From Zunongwangia endophytica (GTDB lineage Bacteria > Bacteroidota > Bacteroidia > Flavobacteriales > Flavobacteriaceae): a stretch of 64,000 nt of DNA. The position numbers and the translations under genes were made by a program. Below, one piece after another: positions 54,179 to 60,714 of this stretch. Under the pieces are notes generated by a model. That model did no database searches and was not told the DNA's origin. It worked only from the letters and a program-made list of their open reading frames with translations. The stretch is from NCBI RefSeq assembly GCF_030409505.1, contig NZ_JAUFPZ010000002.1, positions 2,797,501-2,861,500 of the forward strand. The letters run 5' to 3'. Position 1 is the stretch's first letter. Every line of letters starts with the position of its first letter.

Positions 54179-54616
54179 TTAACTTATTAGTTTTTTCACT
54201 CCTGAAAATACCATAGATAAAATTGCTAATGCAGCCAAAATGTAAAAAGCTACTAAACCAGCTCCCGCCCAATGATCTGTGGACGCACTTACATACTCAC
54301 CTGTACTTGTAGTATGTTCGTAACCGCTAGTAGAGAAGTATGCAATTAAAATCACTACTGCAAATGCTACAATTCCTATAATGGTATTTTTAATATTGCC
54401 TCTAAATAAACCGGCAATCACAAATATCACAACTAATGCTATAACAACTCCTAAAACAAGATATGAGATCCACATCATCGGCTCTAGAACGCTATTTTGA
54501 ACATCAACTGATGCCTCTATTGCTTCGTCACCGGCTGCAATAACCCTACCTAAAAAGATAAGCCCAAGCACGCCAATAACTAACGCAACATATTTTAAAA
54601 TTTTATGTAATGTCAT
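54179..54616 (-). CDS. Small four-helix membrane protein inside the Exb operon
   Basis: This 145-residue protein has four predicted helices (about 8-26, 48-68, 76-96 and 120-142) and no recognised domain. It sits between exbB and exbD copy 1, with 21 and 6 bp gaps. The same placement is common in Flavobacteriaceae, so it probably belongs to the complex, but its role is unknown. The loop around residue 95-115 (SGYEHTTSTGEYVSASTDHWAGAG) is polar and glycine-rich. Confidence 0.78.
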   Translation of the reverse strand: MTLHKILKYVALVIGVLGLIFLGRVIAAGDEAIEASVDVQNSVLEPMMWISYLVLGVVIALVVIFVIAGLFRGNIKNTIIGIVAFAVVILIAYFSTSGYEHTTSTGEYVSASTDHWAGAGLVAFYILAALAILSMVFSGVKKLIS

Positions 54617-54637
54617 AACTTTTATAGTCAGATCTAA

Positions 54638-55441
54638 TTAAACTCTCTTTTTGTTTTTGTAATCTACAAGCATATCGATTAACAAGATAGAAGCATCTTC
54701 CATATCGTTTACGATACTATCAATCTTAGCGATGATATAGTTATAGAAAATCTGAAGGATAATTGCAACAATAAGTCCAAATACCGTAGTAAGAAGTGCT
54801 ACTTTAATACCTCCAGCAACAAGAGATGGTTGCATATCACCAGCAGCCTCAATTCTATCAAATGCCTGGATCATACCAATTACCGTACCCATAAACCCAA
54901 GCATAGGAGCAAGAGCGATAAATAAAGATACCCAAGATACGTTTTTCTCTAACTGTCCCATTTGAACACCACCGTAAGCAACTACTGCTTTCTCTGCAGA
55001 TTCGATGTTTTCGTTAGCACGGTCAAGTCCTTGATAGTAAATAGAAGCTACAGGTCCTCTTGTATTTCTACATACTTCTTTAGCAGCTTCGATACCACCA
55101 CTATTCAATGCTTCTTCTACGTTACGAGCTAATTTTTTAGTATTAGTAGTCGCAAGATTAAGGAAGATAATTCTCTCAATGGCAATTGCCAAACCAAGAA
55201 TAAGACAAAGAAGAACGATACCCATGAATCCAGCACCACCTTCAATAAAACGTTTTTTTAATTCCTGATGAAAACCTAAAGTTTCTTCGTCTGCATCAGC
55301 AGTTGCCGCAGCTTCATCGTCCTGTTGAACGAAAGTCGCTATCGTACCTGGCAATGTGTTTACCATGTTTGCTGCCTTCAGATTACCGGCACCTAACACC
55401 ATAATCGCAGCGATTACCAAAATAGAAAATAATCTTTTCAT
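54638..55441 (-). CDS. exbB: MotA/TolQ/ExbB proton-channel protein
   Basis: This 267-residue protein has a signal-like N-terminus (about 1-24), a short Ala/Asp/Glu-rich linker, and the ExbB core with helix at about 72-95 (GGAGFMGIVLLCLILGLAIAIERIIF) and the paired helices at 165-240, with NVSWVSLFIALAPMLGFMGTVIGMIQAF. It is the first gene of the operon. A near -7 element TATCTTTA (55475-55482, minus strand) lies about 34 bp before the start. The tail is highly basic (VDYKNKKRV). It forms the proton channel with the ExbD subunits. Confidence 0.92.
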   Translation of the reverse strand: MKRLFSILVIAAIMVLGAGNLKAANMVNTLPGTIATFVQQDDEAAATADADEETLGFHQELKKRFIEGGAGFMGIVLLCLILGLAIAIERIIFLNLATTNTKKLARNVEEALNSGGIEAAKEVCRNTRGPVASIYYQGLDRANENIESAEKAVVAYGGVQMGQLEKNVSWVSLFIALAPMLGFMGTVIGMIQAFDRIEAAGDMQPSLVAGGIKVALLTTVFGLIVAIILQIFYNYIIAKIDSIVNDMEDASILLIDMLVDYKNKKRV

Positions 55442-55511
55442 TACTGTTTGTCTTAATTTAATTAGTTAAAGGGTTAAAGATATAAAAATAATTTTTCAAT
55501 AAAAACACCAG

Positions 55512-55599
55512 CAGAGAGGAAGGGATTCGAACCCTCGATACGCTTTTGGCGTATACACACTTTCCAGGCGTGCGCCTTCGACCACTCGGCCACCTCTCT
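55512..55599 (-). tRNA. tRNA-Ser(GGA)
   Basis: Reading the minus strand, an 88-nt cloverleaf is visible: acceptor stem AGAGAGG/CCTCTCT, discriminator G, D arm GGCCGAGTGGTCGAAGGC, anticodon loop CTGGAAA with anticodon GGA, a long serine-type variable arm (TACGCCAAAAGCGTA), and the T loop TTCGAAT. The CCA end is not encoded. It serves UCC/UCU codons. Confidence 0.95.
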
Positions 55600-55669
55600 A
55601 TTTTCATGTTTTAAACGGTGCGCCAAATAACAAAAAAATTTGTTCACCATCAAGTATGATTCGTTAATT

Positions 55670-56698
55670 TTACGACATTTCACCTCTCAACGAGGTTTCA
55701 TATATAGTTTTAAAGACTTTATGTGTTAAATTTTTATCCAAAAGATACATTAATTTAGCAATTGCAGCCTCGGTTGTAATGTCTTTTCCCGAAACTACAC
55801 CAATTTTCTTCATGGCAACGCTGGTCTCATAATTACCCATAGCTACACTACCACCTGCACATTGAGTAACATTAACGATTTTAAGACCATTATTGATTTT
55901 TTCTTCAAGTAGATCTAAGAACCATGGTTGAGTTGGCGCATTACCACTACCATAAGTTTCTAATACAACACCCTTCAAGTTAGGATAACTAAAAATATGA
56001 TTTACCATGTCTTTAGTAATACCGGGGAACATTTTTAAAACTAGTACATCGGTATTGAAATTCACATGTAACTTCAGGGCTTGCTTTCTACTTTGTTTCC
56101 AGAGCGTTTTAGAGTTTACCGACAAATGTACTCCAGATTCGGCCAAGGGTGGATAATTCAAAGAGGCAAATGCCTGAAAATGTTCCGCATTTATTTTAGT
56201 TGTTCTATTTGCCCTGTATAACTTATATTCAAAATACAAACCAACTTCAGTAACTACAGGACATCCATTTTTCTGCAAACCTGCGATCTGAATGCTCGTA
56301 ATCAAATTTTCCTTAGCGTCTGTCCTCAAATCACCTATCGGTAATTGAGAACCCGTAAATATTACGGGCTTATTTAGATTTTCAAACATAAAACTTATCG
56401 CAGAAGCCGTGTAAGACATTGTATCGCTACCATGCAAAATCACAAAACCATCGTAGGCTTCATAACTTTCATAAATAATCGTTGCAATTTTCTTCCATTC
56501 TTCAGGATTCATATCTGAAGAATCTATAGGATGCTCAAAACTTAAAGTATCTATTTCATTTTCCAGAATATTCAATTCAGGAATATTCTGCAAAAGATCG
56601 TTGAAATTGAAAGGCTTAAGAGCACCAGTACTATAATCCTTGGTCATACCAATAGTACCACCAGTATATAACAAGAGAATTCTAGCCTTGTTTGCCAT
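55670..56698 (-). CDS. ansA: Type I L-asparaginase
   Basis: This 342-residue hydrolase makes aspartate and ammonia. The N-terminal nucleophile block is LLYTGGTIGMTK (T12-G13-G14-T15) and the second catalytic block is ILHGSDTMSYTASA (about 88-100). The usual Thr of G-T-D-T is Ser91 here, which could still act as nucleophile but differs from the common family form. No signal peptide: a cytoplasmic type I enzyme. Its start overlaps the acyltransferase end by 17 bp, so both are one transcription unit. Confidence 0.93.
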   Translation of the reverse strand: MANKARILLLYTGGTIGMTKDYSTGALKPFNFNDLLQNIPELNILENEIDTLSFEHPIDSSDMNPEEWKKIATIIYESYEAYDGFVILHGSDTMSYTASAISFMFENLNKPVIFTGSQLPIGDLRTDAKENLITSIQIAGLQKNGCPVVTEVGLYFEYKLYRANRTTKINAEHFQAFASLNYPPLAESGVHLSVNSKTLWKQSRKQALKLHVNFNTDVLVLKMFPGITKDMVNHIFSYPNLKGVVLETYGSGNAPTQPWFLDLLEEKINNGLKIVNVTQCAGGSVAMGNYETSVAMKKIGVVSGKDITTEAAIAKLMYLLDKNLTHKVFKTIYETSLRGEMS

Positions 56699-57824
56699 CC
56701 ACCGCTTCTTTGTTAATTACAGGATTAGCATACATTAAAAGATAACTATTAAGCTCGAGTGAATTTTTAAAATCTACTCTACGCTTTAAACGTCTTTCAA
56801 AACGCCTTTTATCTTTATCTGAATATTTTGAAGTATAAAGATCTGTATTATTCAACAAATCATGAGCGATATAATTTGAAGGCCATAGCGCATAGTTCTT
56901 ATGGATTTCATTATCCACTTTGTTCGCTATTTCACCCAATTGTTCATTAACAGAACCAAAATCATTTTCGATTTTGCCAAACATAGTTGGCTCCATTACA
57001 TCCCCAGCATTAATATGAATTCTTCCCTTAATACCTAAAATACCCTGAATGATAGATTTAAAATCTTCATCTGGTGCTTTTACATATTTCTCTTTCATTC
57101 TTTTAGAAAGAATTTCAGGCATTTTTAAAACATCGGTAGGATCGAACTCATACGATATCGAAATCGGCACAATTTTAAGTTTTCCAAAATATTCAGGCAA
57201 ACTTAAATCGCCTTTAGCCATTCCAAGCATTTTTAAAACCCCTTGTTGCGTGTAATCGCTACCATCTTTAGTTCGACCCTCACGCTGCGCCATCCATACC
57301 GATCGTTTATCTTCCATCAGCATCTGGCGTATAAAAGTAGAAAGTTCCAAAGAACTTTTAAACATTTCTCGCGGACTCAACTTTCTGCGAACAAGAAAAT
57401 TTCTATTAAGTTTAGAAAGGGCCATCAAAAAGGTTTTCTGCACTAGATTATCTCCAATAGCAGAAGCCGTCATTACTAAATCGTGATTATAAAGAGTATA
57501 ATTTAATAAGGAGGTATCTAAAATAATATCACGATGCGTCGAAAGAAATAAGTAGGATTCTCCAGGTTTTAATTTTTCGAATCCGCTATCTGTGAGTCCG
57601 TCGGTACTTTTTTCAATGATTTTCCCTACGGAATGATAAATAATTTTAGTTTGAAAATCCCGGATACTTTTACAGCTAAACACAATATTCTTAATTTCCT
57701 CGGAAGATTTCTCCGGAAACGTAAAATGAAGGAGTGCCTTCATCATTGGATGTTTAATGTAATACTGAAGGGCCTCCTGGACCTCCTTATCGTTGTAAAA
57801 TCTTATATCTTCAAAGTCTCGCAC
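56682..57824 (-). CDS. Glycerol-3-phosphate/lysophospholipid acyltransferase-like protein
   Basis: This 380-residue protein contains the acyltransferase block SYLFLSTHRDIILDTSLL (about 87-104, an H-x-D motif), RNFLVRRKLSPREM and the VWMAQREGRTKDG substrate block (about 196-208), with LPEYFGKLKIVPISISYEFDP after it. These fit the PlsC/LPLAT superfamily in its PlsB-like form with a longer N-terminus. It would transfer acyl groups to a phospholipid precursor at the membrane. It overlaps asparaginase by 17 bp. Specificity cannot be told. Confidence 0.86.
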   Translation of the reverse strand: MRDFEDIRFYNDKEVQEALQYYIKHPMMKALLHFTFPEKSSEEIKNIVFSCKSIRDFQTKIIYHSVGKIIEKSTDGLTDSGFEKLKPGESYLFLSTHRDIILDTSLLNYTLYNHDLVMTASAIGDNLVQKTFLMALSKLNRNFLVRRKLSPREMFKSSLELSTFIRQMLMEDKRSVWMAQREGRTKDGSDYTQQGVLKMLGMAKGDLSLPEYFGKLKIVPISISYEFDPTDVLKMPEILSKRMKEKYVKAPDEDFKSIIQGILGIKGRIHINAGDVMEPTMFGKIENDFGSVNEQLGEIANKVDNEIHKNYALWPSNYIAHDLLNNTDLYTSKYSDKDKRRFERRLKRRVDFKNSLELNSYLLMYANPVINKEAVDGKQG

Positions 57825-57871
57825 GTGTCTGGCTTATTAAGCAAATGAACAAAAAATTAACTAATTTCAGT

Positions 57872-58639
57872 TTAAATACCGAATATATCTTTCGAATTCT
57901 GTGTTGTGATTTCAGCAATTTCTTCTAAAGGCTTCTCATAAATTTCAGCTAATTTTTCAGCAATATTAATAATATAGGAAGATTCGTTTCGCTTACCTCT
58001 ATATGGTGTTGGAGCGAGATATGGCGCATCGGTTTCTAACACAATATTCTTCAAAGGAATAGCGTTTAGGAATTTATCGATCTTACCATTCTTAAAAGTT
58101 ACGACACCACCAATTCCTAACTTCAGATTGTAAGAGATAGCCCTTTTCGCATGTTCTTCTGTTCCAGTAAAACAATGAAAAATGCCGAAAAGGTCTTCTC
58201 CTTTTTCTTCTTCTAAAATTTCAAAAACTTCCTCAAAAGCTTCTCTACAATGAATAACGATTGGTAATTTGTACTTCTTCGCCAACTTAATTTGAAATCT
58301 AAAAGCTTCCTGCTGAATGGCAAGCGTGCTTTTATCCCAATACAAATCGATACCAATCTCACCTACTGCTATAAAATCTCTTTGCTGAAATTGATTTTCG
58401 ACAAATTGAAGCTCTTCTCTAAAATTTTCCTGAACATGAGTTGGATGTAGTCCCATCATTAAATGAACATGATCGGGAAAAGACTTTTCCAAATCGTACA
58501 TTCTATCTGCGTAAGTAGAATCGATTGCCGGAATAAAAAACCGCTCAACTTTAGCATCTATTGCCCGCTGTATCATGGTATCACGATCTTCATCAAAAGA
58601 CTCGCTATATAAATGTGTATGTGTATCTGTTATAATCAT
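57872..58639 (-). CDS. tatD: TatD-family metal-dependent hydrolase
   Basis: This 255-residue TIM-barrel enzyme is a Mg2+-dependent DNase/RNase-type hydrolase. The metal site is visible in order: THTHLY (6-11, H-x-H), the glutamate in VGEIGIDLYWD (about 97-107), the H of VIHCREAF (about 130-137), GIFHCFTG and the terminal VLETDAPYLAP (about 204-214). It is divergent from the retropepsin-like gene, and only about 54 bp separate their starts. It follows the PlsB-like gene on the same strand. Confidence 0.93.
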   Translation of the reverse strand: MIITDTHTHLYSESFDEDRDTMIQRAIDAKVERFFIPAIDSTYADRMYDLEKSFPDHVHLMMGLHPTHVQENFREELQFVENQFQQRDFIAVGEIGIDLYWDKSTLAIQQEAFRFQIKLAKKYKLPIVIHCREAFEEVFEILEEEKGEDLFGIFHCFTGTEEHAKRAISYNLKLGIGGVVTFKNGKIDKFLNAIPLKNIVLETDAPYLAPTPYRGKRNESSYIINIAEKLAEIYEKPLEEIAEITTQNSKDIFGI

Positions 58640-58668
58640 GTTTGCAAAAATAATTTATTTTGAAAACC

Positions 58669-58676
58669 TATCTTTG
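58669..58676 (+). promoter_or_regulatory. -7 element for the retropepsin-like gene
   Basis: TATCTTTG fits TAnnTTTG and lies 16 bp before the chosen ATG at 58693. An upstream ATG at 58660 would contain this promoter inside the coding frame, which supports the later start. Confidence 0.55.
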
Positions 58677-58692
58677 TTCAAAATTAAAAAGA

Positions 58693-59130
58693 ATGGCGAG
58701 TATTAAGAAAATCCTGAAAGAAAAAGGATATGAAAGCATAAAATTTAAGTTCACTAAAACGAATCATCTAGAAATAACAGCTAAAATTAATAAGATTGAA
58801 GGAAACTTTATCGTAGATACAGGAGCATCGAGCACATGTGTTGGTATAGATAGCATAGAACACTTCGACCTTTTACCTGAAGATAGTGATGTTAAAGCAG
58901 CGGGAGCGGGAGCCTCTAATATGCTTACCCAGATATCGCAAAAAAACAAAATTGAAATAAAAGGTTGGAAAAAGAAAAAAGTAGATCTCGTTCTTTTTGA
59001 TCTTCGCCATGTGAACGAAGCTTTATTACAGCACGATGCTGAAAAAGTACATGGTATCATTGGTGCCGATATTCTTAAAAAAGGCAAGGCCATTATAGAT
59101 TACAAATCTAAAACGCTTTTCTTAAAATAG
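58693..59130 (+). CDS. Retropepsin-like aspartic protease
   Basis: This 145-residue single-domain protein has the clan AA aspartic protease signature FIVDTGASSTCVG, with the catalytic D42-T43-G44 (numbering from 58693), and the closing strand HGIIGADIL (about 121-129). Such proteins must dimerise to form one active site, as retroviral proteases do. Bacterial homologues are poorly understood. No signal peptide: predicted cytoplasmic. I start at ATG 58693 because the promoter lies just before it. The substrate is unknown. Confidence 0.83.
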   Translation: MASIKKILKEKGYESIKFKFTKTNHLEITAKINKIEGNFIVDTGASSTCVGIDSIEHFDLLPEDSDVKAAGAGASNMLTQISQKNKIEIKGWKKKKVDLVLFDLRHVNEALLQHDAEKVHGIIGADILKKGKAIIDYKSKTLFLK

Positions 59131-59193
59131 GGGTTTTCTCCCCTTTCGAAGCTCCCTAATTAAATATAAATTTGAACAACCAATGTTAGATTT

Positions 59194-59304
59194 ATGTTTT
59201 ACGCTAAGAAAAAATATTTAAAACCCCATCCAGCATCATACATCCTTGTACTTGCAGTTATAGGAATTTTATTTATGAATATTCTTAGCCTGGTTTATCA
59301 TTAA
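59194..59304 (+). CDS. 36-residue single-helix membrane protein
   Basis: An ATG at 59194 opens a frame of 36 residues, MFYAKKKYLKPHP then ASYILVLAVIGILFMNILSLVYH. A basic head is followed by one hydrophobic segment (about 15-35) with no charges, the classic layout of a small membrane protein. A strong terminator sits 27 bp after the stop. The 63-bp gap after the retropepsin-like gene suggests co-transcription or an own promoter. Composition is like coding DNA. I know no family. A chance open frame is possible but the terminator argues against that. Confidence 0.62.
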   Translation: MFYAKKKYLKPHPASYILVLAVIGILFMNILSLVYH

Positions 59305-59331
59305 CCTGATTTACCTAACCAACTAAAACTT

Positions 59332-59360
59332 AAAAAGGGAAGCTTTCGCTTCCCTTTTTT
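59332..59360. terminator. Strong terminator between the small protein and sucB
   Basis: A 12-bp stem AAAAAGGGAAGC (59332-59343) pairs with GCTTCCCTTTTT (59348-59359) around a tetraloop. The A run on one side and T run on the other let it serve both strands. Confidence 0.93.
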
Positions 59361-59382
59361 ATTTGAACATGGATCGTAATTC

Positions 59383-60659
59383 TTAAAGCTCTAAAGCTCT
59401 TTTTACATCATTATCCATTAATAATTCTTCTGGATTTTCTATTGCTTCTTTTATTGCTACCAAGAAACCAACAGACTCTTTACCATCTACAATACGGTGA
59501 TCGTAAGATAGCGCCACATACATCATTGGTCTAATTTCTACGTGACCATCGATAGCTACAGGACGATCTACAATATTATGCATTCCTAAGATACCACTCT
59601 GTGGAGGATTAATTATAGGAGTAGACATCATAGATCCAAAAACGCCTCCGTTAGTAATAGTAAAAGTTCCTCCTGTCATTTCATCTACAGTAATTTTACC
59701 ATCACGAGCTTTTAACGCAAGTCTTTTTACTTCTTCTTCAACTCCTCTAAAGCTTAAGTTCTCTGCGTTTCGTACTACCGGCACCATCAAACCTTTTGGT
59801 CCTGACACAGCAATACTAACATCTTTGTAATCATATTTCACCTGAAAATCTCCATCGATCATCGAGTTAACATCAGGATACATATCCAAAGCACGAACAA
59901 CTGCAAGCGTAAAAAAGGACATAAATCCTAAACTCACACCATGCTTATCTTTAAATTCTTCTTTGTATTTTTTTCTTAGGACGTAAATAGAAGACATGTC
60001 TACTTCGTTAAAAGTAGTTAGCATTGCAGTTTCACTTTTAGCAGCTACTAAACGCTCTGCTACCTTACGTCTAAGCATAGACATTTTCTTACGAGATTCT
60101 CCGCGTTTTCCTGTTCCCGGAGTTCCCATAGAAGCTTTTGCCTGTACAGCATCGTCTTTTGTAATTCTACCATCTCTACCACTACCATCTACAGATTTAG
60201 GATCGATTCCTTTTTCATCTAAGATCTTTTTAGCTGCGGGTGATGGACTACCAGAAGCATGGCTATCTTGTTTTTGAGAAGGCGTTGAAGATTTAGATGG
60301 CTCTTCAGTTTTCGCTGGAGCTTTATCGCTATCTTCCTTAGATTCTTTTTCTTCCTGCTCTTCTTTTACCTCTTCTTCTGCACTTTCATCCTTGCTGTCA
60401 TCATCTCCTCCACCAGGTTTATCAGCTTCAGTATCGATTAAGCAAACTACTTCGCCAACACCAACGGTATCGCCTTCTTCTGCTTTTAGAGTAATAATCC
60501 CGCTAGCTTCAGCAGGTAATTCCAGGGTAGCTTTATCACTATCGACTTCAGCTATTGCCTGATCTTTTTCAACGTAGTCCCCATCTTCTACCAACCATTC
60601 TGCGATTTCTACTTCGGTTATAGATTCACCGGGGATGGAACTTTCATTTCTAAGGCCAT
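59383..60659 (-). pseudogene. sucB: Dihydrolipoyl succinyltransferase E2 (odhB/sucB), frameshifted near its start
   Basis: Reading from ATG 60659 the minus strand gives [10 protein letters not shown] and then stops; the rest of the lipoyl domain ([19 protein letters not shown]) lies in another frame. A one-base insertion within 60629-60634 joins them into about 425 residues: lipoyl domain with K43 in DSDKA, a long acidic/Pro-rich linker, the E1/E3-binding domain ([18 protein letters not shown]), and the catalytic domain with the [11 protein letters not shown] motif near the C-terminus. Without repair, translation could only start at TTG 60594, losing the first part of the lipoyl domain. E2 transfers succinyl groups in the TCA cycle, with sucA 55 bp upstream. 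Likely a sequencing error, given the essential role. Confidence 0.85.
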
Positions 60660-60679
60660 GTTCTTCTTTTTTATTTTGC

Positions 60680-60698
60680 TTTCTGGATAAGCCAGAAA
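60680..60698 (-). other. Intercistronic hairpin between sucA and sucB
   Basis: TTTCTGG (60680-60686) pairs with CCAGAAA (60692-60698) around ATAAG. No T run follows on the minus strand, so it is not a terminator; it could adjust mRNA stability between the two genes. Confidence 0.5.
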
Positions 60699-60714
60699 AT
60701 TTATTCTAATTTAA

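Noticed and set aside
58660..58692. Longer start of the retropepsin-like protein
   Set aside because: It contains a TAnnTTTG promoter element in the frame; the ATG at 58693 fits better.
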